49,451 nt of DNA from Candidatus Cloacimonadota bacterium. Its GTDB lineage: Bacteria; Cloacimonadota; Cloacimonadia; Cloacimonadales; Cloacimonadaceae. The notes beneath the pieces are model-generated. The model was not told the DNA's origin, did no database searches, and saw only the letters and a program-made list of their open reading frames with translations. How positions within the stretch are numbered: the first letter of the stretch is position 1; each line of letters starts with the position of its first letter. Shown here one piece after another: positions 42,201 to 49,451 of the stretch. The stretch spans positions 1-49,451 of the forward strand of contig JAAYJN010000020.1 in NCBI GenBank assembly GCA_012522935.1, read 5' to 3'. Position numbers and translations under genes: made by a program.

Positions 42201-43984
42201 TCCATTATGCTCACATCCAAAAGCTTTAGACCAAGCGGGATGGTATCCTGAACCATGACATTGAAGGTCTGGGGGATGCCAAAGAATACTTCCATGGTGG
42301 GATCGCCCATCAGGTTGAACCAATGGCAGTGATTGGTTACCAAAGAAGTGGCAGATGCGCCATAAATCTGGTGGGTAAAAACCTTGGCGTTGAGGAGTGC
42401 TTCGCCCATGGTGCGCATACCATAGTGCAACATTCCTCCCCACATACCGCCATGCAATGAATTGTTGAATACGGTATTCGTGCTGGAGGTAGCCATTCCT
42501 GTGGCAGTGACAGCTCCCTTGGGTTGGGCAGCAGAGCCAAGCCGGATGAATGACTCGGTGGTGGCAAGGCTGTTAAAGTTTCCAGTTCCACAGGTGGGGA
42601 TGATGGCATGACACAGCCTGTAAGCGTTGTTGAGGCTTTCTGAGGGGGACCAGCCGTTCATACCAATCCAACCACGGAAGCTGAAGAAGCCTATGCCTTG
42701 GTTGATGGCAGTATTCATCGAAGATGAGGAAGGGTCTGAGCCATACAGCTCTGTGAATGTATAATCCGGGTTCAGCTTCAGAGCGGCTTCTTTGATATAT
42801 CTGCTGATATACACGGTGGAGATGCCGGAGGGGCTCCAGTCTGCCACCAAGAGCATCCTGTTCAGCCAGCCGGCGGTGGCAATGTTGATATCCCTTTCAT
42901 AGAGGTATATTTTGGATAACACCGTTTGGAACTGTGCCAGGTTTTCCACGGAAATGCGGCCGATAAAGCAATCGCCCACCAGGTCGTTGCCTTCCAGATG
43001 GGTGTAGGCATAATCCCCCACGCCACTGGGTGAAGTGAAAGCGGGGATGGGATAGCTGCCGGTGGTATCACCAATGAGGATCACATAGTCTGGGCGGGTG
43101 ACGGGGTTATTGTAGGCCGCCTGGATATAGTTTTTGATGGTGGTGGTGGAGTTGCCAGCTTGGTTGGTAGCAGTGGACGCCACATCCACGTCTGCACCTT
43201 TCTGACGTTTCCACAACACATATTCATCCAGGGCATTATGGAAGTTTTGGTCTGTGGTTTGGCCATGGATGATGAGATAACGAGGGGGGTAGTTTGAGAA
43301 CATCTGGTAACGGTAGTCATCAAAGTTGAAGATACTGGCTTCGTATATCTTCTCAAACACCGGGGAGTAAGTGCTGTAATCCCCTTCCATCTCATTGATG
43401 CCTGGTTCATTGCTAAAATCTATCTCCAAATCCAGGTCTTGGTAGATGGTAAGCTCCTGAGTGTATGGATTGTAGCTAAAGGGATTTACCTGGATATTAA
43501 TGAGGCGAAAATCCCTCAGAATATAGGGGTCTCCATATTCCACCACTGCCTGAGGGTAGTTTGTGTTTGAAGAGTAGAAATCTGCATCATACACCAGGCT
43601 TTTGGGGCCTTCATCTGCTTTTTCAAGCTGTTGAGGATATGCCCTAAAGGATTGCAGCTGGCTGTTTTGGAGCCCGGAGACTGATAGCTGGGGGGTTCCT
43701 TTCTTGGGGATTGCCAGGCTGATGGTTATATTGGGCAATTCCGGCAAGCCCGCATCCAGGGTGCTGCCTGAATTGGGAATAATAATTCTGTGAAATACTT
43801 GATCTGCTTCATTTACTTCCTCCACCTCAAATTCTGGCAGACTAAAGTGCAGGGAAATGCGGTCAGCTTGTTTTTGTGTGATTGTAAATGCCTGTTTGCC
43901 GATGTTAGTGGCATTTTGTTCCACAGCAGCAAAAGCCATGCAGGCAAAGAGTGCAATCACAAGTAATAACATGTTTCTTTTCAT
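39221..43984 (-). CDS. Giant secreted C25-type (gingipain-like) protein, cut short by an in-frame stop
   Basis: This 1587-residue protein has a signal peptide (about 1-19, MLLLVIALFACMAFAA core) and a gingipain-type propeptide (about 30-230). The peptidase C25 domain (about 235-570) includes YVILIGDTTGSYPIP. The nucleophile would be C465 in IPTCGTGNF. The position where gingipains have the catalytic histidine appears as W439 in FSFRGWIGMNGW, so activity is doubtful. Several beta-sandwich and Big-like domains follow. Near 1400-1550 is a MAM/immune-inhibitor-A-like domain (FETENGGFVSETG, GWFIDNFEI), then the start of a carboxypeptidase-regulatory-like domain that stops at TAA (39221). The sorting domain lies beyond that stop. 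GAGGTATC precedes the ATG. Confidence 0.85.
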   Translation of the reverse strand: MKRNMLLLVIALFACMAFAAVEQNATNIGKQAFTITQKQADRISLHFSLPEFEVEEVNEADQVFHRIIIPNSGSTLDAGLPELPNITISLAIPKKGTPQLSVSGLQNSQLQSFRAYPQQLEKADEGPKSLVYDADFYSSNTNYPQAVVEYGDPYILRDFRLINIQVNPFSYNPYTQELTIYQDLDLEIDFSNEPGINEMEGDYSTYSPVFEKIYEASIFNFDDYRYQMFSNYPPRYLIIHGQTTDQNFHNALDEYVLWKRQKGADVDVASTATNQAGNSTTTIKNYIQAAYNNPVTRPDYVILIGDTTGSYPIPAFTSPSGVGDYAYTHLEGNDLVGDCFIGRISVENLAQFQTVLSKIYLYERDINIATAGWLNRMLLVADWSPSGISTVYISRYIKEAALKLNPDYTFTELYGSDPSSSSMNTAINQGIGFFSFRGWIGMNGWSPSESLNNAYRLCHAIIPTCGTGNFNSLATTESFIRLGSAAQPKGAVTATGMATSSTNTVFNNSLHGGMWGGMLHYGMRTMGEALLNAKVFTHQIYGASATSLVTNHCHWFNLMGDPTMEVFFGIPQTFNVMVQDTIPLGLKLLDVSIMDEDMAYLEGASVTLSQGSSILSRGYTDSEGSLILQLPSSMGAGDCVLTVSMHNYKPLQTTINVDTSGTLIADNIIIVDDNTGQSQGNADGVANGGETLELLFSLKNTTDGTLAGITGHLTSTSPYVTIIDSLVSYNPIFAGEVGFNPTPAVIYVHPDTPHEYMLRFNLLLTDTGGNSYDISEYFPVANAKIRYHSYILENAGNNNALNPGESAGLIVTLSNIGAVGVTDVYARLYTMNDLVSVMEHTVYYGDMLQNIQVLPQNANFVLYARPQSLPGMTIPMQIKLYNDDGFEQWVDFTFTIGHVTVNDPLGPCSYGYVIYDDQDYGYPECPTYNWVGIAPAEGGSGTALAISDGYASNDEGDQVGATSTAIVDLPFPFQFYGLIYNQITVCSNGFIAMGESENGEFRNYRLPGPMGPSPMIAPFWDDLATHSGSGIYTWFDRGNHAFVIEWYNMRNGSNGSSPETFQVILYDPAIHAGSLGDGPIKIQYHTFNNVDATSAGTKHGRYATIGIKDHTGTVGLEYSYANVYPTAASPLGNSRALYITNIPIHYEEAHLVVGETYVNDPNGNGVCEPGETVELGILINNIGNMTALEPVATISTNSTYVTMINNESVYFPIEGDNNGVNRTPFVFTIAPNCPDETVINFGLEIISDEDVWERSFSLKVNASNLEYLGFLIDDSDENYDGVIDPGESINLVLNVRNHAEVAAQNIMATLSCGDPDIVIADPIIFKDTINPDDVMQFGFNINYIGTNTENHYKSFQFNVSAENGMPASATIAVPFNMNNIFSDFETENGGFVSETGWAWGTPTQVTPFSGMKLWASNLTGNYPDLVTYNLYTPEYSLETGSQMSFRHRYGFETNYDGGNVSMSVNGGETWSVIQPVGGYPSNSLAGLTYQPGYSGTTNNWIEAKFNLSAWANHRVMFKFCLGSDGSVNNIGWFIDNFEITNVAQKVGYVHGSVVPISDFPVQEAVVQANNSYATNPDEDGAFKLFLP

Positions 43985-44051
43985 GTTTTGATACCTCTAT
44001 TTTCCAAGGTTGAGTTGTTTATTCATCTTATAATGTGCAAATATCATTCCA

Positions 44052-44069
44052 AAATACAGGGCTGTATTT
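44052..44069. promoter_or_regulatory. Perfect 18-base palindrome upstream of the C25-type gene
   Basis: AAATACAG and CTGTATTT are exact inverted arms around GG. The site is about 70 bases upstream of the C25-type start codon, near where a -35 region could be, and between the minus-strand M50 gene and that start. It has the form of a dimeric repressor or activator site; the regulator is unknown. Confidence 0.4.
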
Positions 44070-44137
44070 GATAAATAACAGGATGCCCTTATGCCCATTA
44101 AACTTATAGCATTTTTTTGAGAACAAAATGCCCCGGA

Positions 44138-44788
44138 TCAAAGCCCCAATAGATTCATCAGCATCCTCACGGGGGGTAGTACAATCCTGCCAAAAAGATT
44201 GAAACCCATGAAGTTGGATGCCAGTATGATAATAAACAGCACCATCATACCTTTGCGTTCCTGGGCAGTCCAGCGGAAGTATGCATTATCAGACAGGAAC
44301 ATCCCCAATACCTTGGAGCCATCCAAAGGTGGAATGGGAATAAGGTTAAAGAATGCCAGCAGGAAATTGAAGTAGATTATCATATAGCTAAATTGTTGGA
44401 TGAGCAGGAAGCCATTGGCAAGATGGTAGATGATGGCAAAGAAGAACCCTATCAGGATATTGCTGAGCGGTCCTGCCAATGCTGATATCCCCATATCTCT
44501 TTTATAATTATTAAAGTTATATGGATTGATGGGAACCGGCTTGGCATATCCCCAGATAAATCCTGCTGAAAAGTAGAGCAACAGCGGCAGTATCACCGTG
44601 CCAAACCAATCTATATGCTTGAGAGGATTGAGGCTGAGCCTGCCCTGACGTGAGGCGGTATCATCTCCCAGCCAGCGTGCCACCAGGGCATGGCTTACCT
44701 CATGGATGATGATGGAGTAAAACACCACCCCTATTATCATCGCAGTGGTAATGCTGCTGATCAGCTTTAAACTAAGTTCCGTGCCCAT
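44138..44788 (-). CDS. Site-2 protease family (M50) zinc metalloprotease
   Basis: This 216-residue inner-membrane protein has about six helices and the rhomboid-like M50 zinc motif HEVSH (H29, E30, H33). The second conserved aspartate is in NLIPIPPLDGSKV, near residue 150. It is the short soluble-domain-free type (SpoIVFB/YwhC-like), which cleaves membrane-embedded proteins in regulated intramembrane proteolysis; no substrate is evident. The start codon follows the tyrS stop directly, so it is co-transcribed with tyrS, an arrangement with no obvious functional link. Confidence 0.92.
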   Translation of the reverse strand: MGTELSLKLISSITTAMIIGVVFYSIIIHEVSHALVARWLGDDTASRQGRLSLNPLKHIDWFGTVILPLLLYFSAGFIWGYAKPVPINPYNFNNYKRDMGISALAGPLSNILIGFFFAIIYHLANGFLLIQQFSYMIIYFNFLLAFFNLIPIPPLDGSKVLGMFLSDNAYFRWTAQERKGMMVLFIIILASNFMGFNLFGRIVLPPVRMLMNLLGL

Positions 44789-45991
44789 CTATTCTCTGAT
44801 TAACCTTAAATAACGTCTTTTCCCTGCCTTCAACACTGCCTCTTGCGCAACGCTGATTTCTGCATCCCAAGAGCCAATGCGCTCACCATCCACACTCACT
44901 CCTCCACCGGAGATCAGCCGCTTGGCCTCACCCATGGTGGAGCATACACCGCTATCCACCAGGATATTGCACACTCGGATGGAATCTTCCGCCACTTTAA
45001 ACTCTGGCATCTCATCCGGTAACTCTCTTTGGGAGAACTGTTTGGCAAAGCCATCAGCGGCAATCTGAGCATCCTCCTCACCATGATAGAGGGAGACCAC
45101 GCTGTGTGCCAGTTGCTTTTTGAGCAGCATGGGGTTGACACCAGCTGCCAAATCTGCCTTCACCTTCTCAATGGCGGCAGCATCGGCATAAGCGGCATAT
45201 TCATAGTAGTTTATCAAGAGGCTATCAGGAATGGACATCACCTTGCCATACTTCTCGGCGGGAGGATCAAAGACGGCAATATAATTGTTCATGGATTTGC
45301 CCATTTTGTTTACACCATCGGTGCCCGTCAGAATGGGAGTAAGCACAGCCACCTGCTCTTCCTGGCCATAATGACGCTGCAAATCCCTGCCACACAGGAT
45401 GTTGAACTTCTGCTCTGTGGCGCCAAGCTCCACATCACTTTGGATGGCAACGGAGTCATAAGCCTGCAGCACAGGATACATCAATTCGTGCATACCCAGG
45501 GATTGTCCCTTTTCATAACGGCTGCGGAAGGTATCATGTGCCATAAACTGCGCCAAGGTGAATTTGCCCAGGAGCTGCAGAATGTCATTGAGCCCCAGTT
45601 TGGGGAACCATTCGCTTTGGTAGCGGACTTCTGTGCGATTGGGGTCCAAAACGGTATAGAGCTGCTCCATATACTTTTCACTGTTGGATTTGATCTGCTC
45701 CGGCGTGAGCGGAGGACGAGAGGCATCGCGCCCGGTGGGGTCTCCAATCCGAGCGGTAAAATCTCCTATAATAATCACACCTATATGCCCCATATCCTGG
45801 AACTGACGCATTTTGCGGATGGGGACGAGGTGCCCCAGATGCACGTCAGAACCGGTGGGATCAATGCCATATTTGATTCTGAGAGGCACGCCGGTCTTTT
45901 TACTTCTTTCCAGTTTGGTGACCAATCCTTCCAAAGGAACGATCTCCTCCACTGCGGTCTGTATCATTTTCAATTCTTGTGATATATCCAT
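44789..45991 (-). CDS. tyrS: Tyrosyl-tRNA synthetase
   Basis: This cytoplasmic class I aminoacyl-tRNA synthetase charges tRNA-Tyr. The 400-residue protein has the HIGH-type motif as HLGHLVPI (about residues 41-48), the KMSKS-type loop as KMGKSMNN (about 231-238), and a C-terminal S4-like RNA-binding domain (about 335-400, with AKRLISGGGVSVDGERI). HLGH and KMGKS, together with the 400-residue length, fit the TyrRS subgroup seen in Gram-negative bacteria (TyrRZ-like) rather than the classic E. coli form, though I did not test this. No T-box leader was seen upstream. Confidence 0.96.
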   Translation of the reverse strand: MDISQELKMIQTAVEEIVPLEGLVTKLERSKKTGVPLRIKYGIDPTGSDVHLGHLVPIRKMRQFQDMGHIGVIIIGDFTARIGDPTGRDASRPPLTPEQIKSNSEKYMEQLYTVLDPNRTEVRYQSEWFPKLGLNDILQLLGKFTLAQFMAHDTFRSRYEKGQSLGMHELMYPVLQAYDSVAIQSDVELGATEQKFNILCGRDLQRHYGQEEQVAVLTPILTGTDGVNKMGKSMNNYIAVFDPPAEKYGKVMSIPDSLLINYYEYAAYADAAAIEKVKADLAAGVNPMLLKKQLAHSVVSLYHGEEDAQIAADGFAKQFSQRELPDEMPEFKVAEDSIRVCNILVDSGVCSTMGEAKRLISGGGVSVDGERIGSWDAEISVAQEAVLKAGKRRYLRLIRE

Positions 45992-46029
45992 TGTTAATCC
46001 TTGTTTATCATCTATCTATCGTGTTCAGC

Positions 46030-46058
46030 ATTGATTTTATGCATCTTGATTTTGTCAA
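46030..46058 (-). promoter_or_regulatory. Possible promoter for tyrS
   Basis: On the minus strand TTGACA (46058-46053) is a perfect -35 hexamer and ATCAAT (46035-46030) lies 17 bases on, matching the -10 consensus at only three positions. It is about 40 bases upstream of tyrS, just outside the 2-oxoacid oxidoreductase beta gene. Confidence 0.4.
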
Positions 46059-46106
46059 GCCCTTAGTGTGTGACTGGTCGGGCATAACATGTCTGGTATC
46101 ATAAAA

Positions 46107-46922
46107 TCAGATCACGCGCTCTGCCGATGCCTTTCTATCCATCGCCGGGTTGTGAGAACCATACAGCTCTTCATGATAGACGGGTTTTGTCTCTTCCAGA
46201 AATACGCCTATATAAAAAGCTTCTTCAGCGGTGGCAAGCTGCAGAGCCAGATTGCGGTTGTAGGGCACGATCTCCAGCTCTTTCACCATCTTGTTATAAA
46301 GGCTGTAGGTATTGTAGTATGTCACACAAGGCTGCAGTACTTCCACTATGGAAAAGCCTTTGTGGTTCACCGCTCTTTGGATGGTGTGTGCCAAATGATC
46401 CAAGCGCGCACTGTAGGAACGGGCGATAAACGTGGCTCCTGCCTCCAAGAGCAAGGGAATGGGTCTGAAAGGCGTTTCAATGCTGCCCTTGGGGGTGGAA
46501 AGCCCCTTATAACCACGGGGAGAGAGAGGAGAGAATTGTCCGGTGGTGAGCCCATAGGTGCCGTTGTTGTGCAGGATAAGGGTGATATCCATATTTCTTT
46601 TGGCGGCAAAGAGGGTATGTTCCAGGCCTTCGCCCAGGCTGTCTCCATCGCCTCCAAAGCAGATCACCTTCAGATCAGGATTTGCCAGCTTGATGCCCTG
46701 AGCAGACGCCAGCGCCCTGCCATGCAGGCCATACATGCCACTCATATTCAGATAGTCGAATATCTTGCCATGACAGCCAATGCCACAGGTCATTACGATA
46801 TCATCCAAAGAGATGCCAGCTTCCACCATCATCGCCACACTCTTCTTAAAAGCATTGAGGATGCCAAAATTGCCACATCCCGAACACCAAGTGTTTTCTT
46901 TATCTGTATTAATATCACGCAT
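46107..46922 (-). CDS. 2-oxoacid:ferredoxin oxidoreductase, beta subunit
   Basis: This 271-residue protein is the thiamine diphosphate-binding half of a 2-oxoacid:ferredoxin oxidoreductase (KorB/VorB type), which decarboxylates 2-oxoacids to acyl-CoA and passes electrons to ferredoxin. It shows WCSGCGNFGI near the N-terminus and TCGIGCHGKI (about 45-55), whose cysteines may hold a 4Fe-4S cluster. The thiamine diphosphate motif is GDGDSLGEGLEHTLFAA, followed by the aligned HNNGTYGLTTGQ. The ATG at 46922, with GAGGAG about ten bases upstream, fits the family start; it overlaps the alpha stop by eight bases. Oxoglutarate, branched-chain oxoacids or pyruvate are all possible substrates. Confidence 0.93.
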   Translation of the reverse strand: MRDINTDKENTWCSGCGNFGILNAFKKSVAMMVEAGISLDDIVMTCGIGCHGKIFDYLNMSGMYGLHGRALASAQGIKLANPDLKVICFGGDGDSLGEGLEHTLFAAKRNMDITLILHNNGTYGLTTGQFSPLSPRGYKGLSTPKGSIETPFRPIPLLLEAGATFIARSYSARLDHLAHTIQRAVNHKGFSIVEVLQPCVTYYNTYSLYNKMVKELEIVPYNRNLALQLATAEEAFYIGVFLEETKPVYHEELYGSHNPAMDRKASAERVI

Positions 46923-48588
46923 CTTGCAACTCCTCAATTTGTTTTGCCAGCTCAATGGGGTCAAACGCCCTGCCATCATATTTATTGATAAGGTGCTTTA
47001 CTTGCACATCCAGCTTGATTTTTAGGAATTGGGCAAAAAGCCCGGACTGGCTGTGCTCCACCACAACCACCTCTTTGCCCCGATACTGTTCCAATTTCTC
47101 ATGGGGGAACGGTTCCAAATAGATGGGGGCAATTATCTTGAAGGGACGCTGGCTATATTTCTGCGCCTCACGCAATTCCAACACTGTGGAACCGTAGGCA
47201 AATACCAACAGCTCCCCTTCGCCATACTCTGCCGTTGTCTGATAACGTTTACACGCCTCTTGGATGGCTTTGGCTTTGATGCCCCTCTTGTCTTTCATGG
47301 CTTTGATATCAGCAGCACTATCGGAGCGTACACCATTTTCCAGATGTTCCAAGGTGGTCCATTTCACAACCGTATCAGGAGCGCATTTATGCCCCGGAAA
47401 CACAAGCGGAGACACGCCATTGGGGGTGGCAGCGTATCTTTGATAAGAGGCGCCGGCAGTTCCTGGAAGCTCCTTGGCTTCCGGCAGTTCGGGGTGGTTC
47501 ATGCCAATATCTGCCATACCTTCGGAGAGGTGCTTTTCCGTGAGCAAGATCGTGGGGATTTGCAGCTCCCATGCCAATGCCAACAGCTCTGCAGACAAGC
47601 TCAAAGCTCTGTTGTTACTATCGGGAGAAGCCACCACTCTGCCAAATTCACCATGCCCCTGATGCAGGGCAAAAAAGAGGTCTTCCTGGGCAGTATAGGT
47701 GGATGCCCCGGTGGCAGGACCAGGACGGCTGGAAAGTATGCACAATAGCGGTGCTTCCACCATCCCTGCCGCTGAAAAGCCTTCCTGCATCAAGGCAAAC
47801 CCTCCGCCACTGCTGCCAACGGCGGTGCGGCATCCAGCCATGGCAGAGCCCAGTGCCATATTGATGGCAGCCAGCTCGCTCTCGGCATGAATGGCAAAAA
47901 GATTGAGGCTCTCCTGCTTGAGCGCAGCGTAATGTAACAAGGAAGATGCAGGCGTCATGGGATATCCATAAAAGAAATCCAACCCTGCTTTGCTGGCGCC
48001 AAGGATGATGGCCTGGATTCCGGATACAAAGTGGAAGGGCTTGTTCACGCTCCAATCCAATCCATAATCACACCTCTGGCTCACCATGCCATATATCTCC
48101 ATAGCATACGCCGTGTTTTCCTCGATATCACGCCTGTATTGCTGTACTATTTGCTCTTGTAGCTGCTCCTGTGTCATCCCTGCCAATGCCGCAAAGATAG
48201 CAAGTGCTGCCAAACTGACATTGGATGCGCCATGATAATGCTTTTTCATGAGGCTATTCATGGGGATGGGAATGCCCTGTTCACACTGTGCCTCATCTGA
48301 ATTATAAAATAGCAAGGCTCCATCCTTGAGCCGTTTGAGGTGTTTATCTATACTCCTCTGATCAAAGCAGATAAGAAGGTCATGATTTTGGTGGGCACAA
48401 TAAACCGGTGTTTGGGATGTGCTGACGGTGCTAAAGTTGTGTCCGCCCCTGATGAGGCTTTGATAATCATCAGCCTGGCATACATTCCAGCCGGCAGCAC
48501 AGAAAATGTGGGCAATCACCTGTGCGGCTTTCTTGACGCCTTCCCCTGCTCTGCCCCCCACTGTGATGGTGAAAACTCTCTCGTCCAC
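46915..48588 (-). CDS. 2-oxoacid:acceptor oxidoreductase, fused gamma-alpha subunit
   Basis: This 557-residue protein joins the gamma domain (about 1-180, with VGGRAGEGVKKAAQVIAH) to the alpha domain (from about 195, with GNxxxALGAxxAG-like AINMALGSAMAGCRTA and the FALMQEGFSAAGMVE loop), as in KorA-type enzymes. Together with the beta subunit it forms the complete enzyme; a separate delta (ferredoxin) subunit is not encoded here. In amino-acid-fermenting anaerobes it yields reduced ferredoxin and an acyl-CoA for ATP synthesis. Translation starts at GTG (48588), with GGAG about five bases before it. The operon is just korA-korB. Confidence 0.93.
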   Translation of the reverse strand: MDERVFTITVGGRAGEGVKKAAQVIAHIFCAAGWNVCQADDYQSLIRGGHNFSTVSTSQTPVYCAHQNHDLLICFDQRSIDKHLKRLKDGALLFYNSDEAQCEQGIPIPMNSLMKKHYHGASNVSLAALAIFAALAGMTQEQLQEQIVQQYRRDIEENTAYAMEIYGMVSQRCDYGLDWSVNKPFHFVSGIQAIILGASKAGLDFFYGYPMTPASSLLHYAALKQESLNLFAIHAESELAAINMALGSAMAGCRTAVGSSGGGFALMQEGFSAAGMVEAPLLCILSSRPGPATGASTYTAQEDLFFALHQGHGEFGRVVASPDSNNRALSLSAELLALAWELQIPTILLTEKHLSEGMADIGMNHPELPEAKELPGTAGASYQRYAATPNGVSPLVFPGHKCAPDTVVKWTTLEHLENGVRSDSAADIKAMKDKRGIKAKAIQEACKRYQTTAEYGEGELLVFAYGSTVLELREAQKYSQRPFKIIAPIYLEPFPHEKLEQYRGKEVVVVEHSQSGLFAQFLKIKLDVQVKHLINKYDGRAFDPIELAKQIEELQDA

Positions 48589-48743
48589 TTACTCTCCTTG
48601 TCAATTGATAATATGGCCAAATCTTGACAAGGGCTTTGGGTGTCAATGAAAATCAGCTTTTACACCTTTTTTGCTTTGTAAATCAACACCCTTTTTCCCG
48701 CAAAAATGGTCAAAACTACTTCAGGATGGGGTGCTGCTCCCTT

Positions 48744-48810
48744 ATTAACCACCCTTGTCTCTCCTTTGTCTAGGCAAGGGTGAGACAAGGGTGGTACAAG
48801 GGAGGCTAAT
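48744..48810 (-). repeat. 67-bp palindromic intergenic repeat, copy 4 (inverted)
   Basis: Reverse complement of the element at 53, 12395 and 37487: on the minus strand it starts ATTAGCC and ends GGTTAAT with the same inner arms. Its core reads CTTGCCTAGACAA instead of CTTGTCGAGACAA. It lies in the divergent gap between korA and the lipoprotein gene. Confidence 0.9.
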
Positions 48811-49071
48811 GGGCACGGAGTGATAAAACTGAGGTGATTTGCAGAGGTTTAATTGATTTTGCTTTATAAGATACAGGTATTCTTAGAGGGAAACAGATGT
48901 GGCAGCTGTCTCTTTTTTTCCACGGACAGGATGAGTTTCTCTATGGGTTTGTCTATTTTTACATTGACAGATAAAGCTATGCGTCTGTTCATTGTTTAGC
49001 CTTATATGGGTTTACGTTAATTAGTAACCTTCCGCCCATATTTGGTAAATATATTTGACGTTGAGACAAGG
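48811..49071. other. Upstream region of the NMT1-like gene, no further gene seen
   Basis: No gene is visible between the repeat and the lipoprotein start, nor in 48589-48743 before it. TTGACA occurs at about 48965, but no fitting -10 element stands 16-18 bases away, so I do not call a promoter. Confidence 0.4.
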
Positions 49072-49451
49072 ATGAAAGGCTCGCTTTATAAACAGTTACA
49101 AATTCTTATGACTATGCTGGCTGTAGGCTTTATTTTGCTATTTTCTTTTGCCTGTAAGGCGAAGGGCAAGGAGAATAACGTAGCTGCCACCCACCAAAAA
49201 AGCAAGACTTTTCCTCATCAAGATTCTAAATTGTTCACAATCCGCTATTCTCCCAAATGGAATCATCAATCCCAATTTGCCGGTTTTTATATGGCGCGAG
49301 AAAAGGGGATTTATAGAAAGTATGGCTTGAATGTGGAGATATTAGCCCTCGAGCCCGGCAATTCTGTGGTCGAATTGTTGCGTACGGGTGAAGCCGATGT
49401 GACCACAATGATGTTATTAACCGCCTTGAACAATCATGGGAAAAACATTGA
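49072..49451 (+). CDS. NMT1/THI5-like substrate-binding lipoprotein, 5' part (runs off the window)
   Basis: The first 126 codons of this gene are visible. A hydrophobic signal segment (about residues 10-26) ends in the lipobox-like LFSFAC, so C28 would be lipidated. A low-complexity linker follows, then the start of an NMT1/THI5-like periplasmic ligand-binding domain: RYSPKWNHQSQFAGFYMA, KGIYRKYGLNVEI and ADVTTMMLL. Such domains bind thiamine precursors (HMP), nitrate, sulfonates or other small molecules in ABC transporters, or sit in front of sensor kinases and diguanylate cyclases. Which of these it is depends on sequence beyond the window. The ribosome site is weak. Confidence 0.8.
   Translation, partial: MKGSLYKQLQILMTMLAVGFILLFSFACKAKGKENNVAATHQKSKTFPHQDSKLFTIRYSPKWNHQSQFAGFYMAREKGIYRKYGLNVEILALEPGNSVVELLRTGEADVTTMMLLTALNNHGKNI

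Noticed and set aside
45029-45982. Long plus-strand open frame opposite tyrS
   Set aside because: It is the antisense shadow of tyrS, with no family signature.
45992-46106. T-box leader for tyrS
   Set aside because: The gap is too short, and no T-box sequence or terminator pair is visible.

Overview
The window looks like a chromosomal segment of a member of Candidatus Cloacimonadota (the Cloacamonas/Cloacimonas lineage). Three things suggest this. There is a 3-keto-5-aminohexanoate cleavage enzyme whose metal and active-site residues fall at the numbers I recall for the Ca. Cloacamonas acidaminovorans enzyme (H46, H48, E230). There are large secreted C25 (gingipain-type) peptidases with YPNP-type C-terminal sorting domains. 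The metabolism looks anaerobic: B12-dependent ribonucleotide reductase, 2-oxoacid:ferredoxin oxidoreductase and a BadF/HgdC-type activator. A Kdo transferase and polysaccharide-precursor genes indicate a diderm envelope. The taxonomic call is inference from gene content; no search was run.

Layout. 1-7430 (+): rpsO, a terminator, a long leader hairpin, pnp, ahcY, a specialised NusG paralog, a GalE-like epimerase and UDP-glucose dehydrogenase, closed by a bidirectional terminator. 7448-9424 (-): YjbQ, a HAD phosphatase and an MscS channel. 9717-12374 (+): an intact-looking C25 peptidase with a type IX sorting domain. 12801-16887 (+): thiolase, class III aminotransferase, CTP synthase. 17061-17138: tRNA-Asp with its own promoter-like element and terminator. 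17185-37458 (+): a tightly packed run of 17 genes, mostly overlapping or a few bases apart (Kdo transferase, radical SAM protein, NusG-II protein, glycosyltransferase/Ppx-GppA fusion, miaB, yicC, small membrane protein, rnr, murI, kce, nrdJ, zinc-ribbon membrane protein, apbE, folE2, M16 peptidase, HgdC-like activator, PHP phosphatase). 37623-48588 (-): peroxiredoxin, a giant C25-type surface protein broken by one in-frame stop, an M50 protease, tyrS and a two-gene 2-oxoacid oxidoreductase. From 49072 (+): the start of an NMT1-like lipoprotein cut by the window end.

How the genes work together. Three RNA-processing enzymes (PNPase, RNase R, YicC) are present, with a pnp leader structured like the RNase III/PNPase autoregulatory leader of enterobacteria. 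Kce and thiolase could be the cleavage and terminal thiolysis steps of lysine fermentation, but the other pathway genes are not here. Kdo transferase, GalE-like epimerase, Ugd and the NusG paralog serve envelope polysaccharide. The two C25 proteins imply a type IX-like secretion route encoded elsewhere.

The most unusual things seen are a 67-bp palindromic element present four times in intergenic DNA (one copy inverted), the pnp leader hairpin, the glycosyltransferase/Ppx-GppA fusion, and the single in-frame TAA that cuts the sorting domain off the 1.8-thousand-residue C25-type protein, which also seems to lack the catalytic histidine. I found no CRISPR array, insertion sequence, prophage or defence island.
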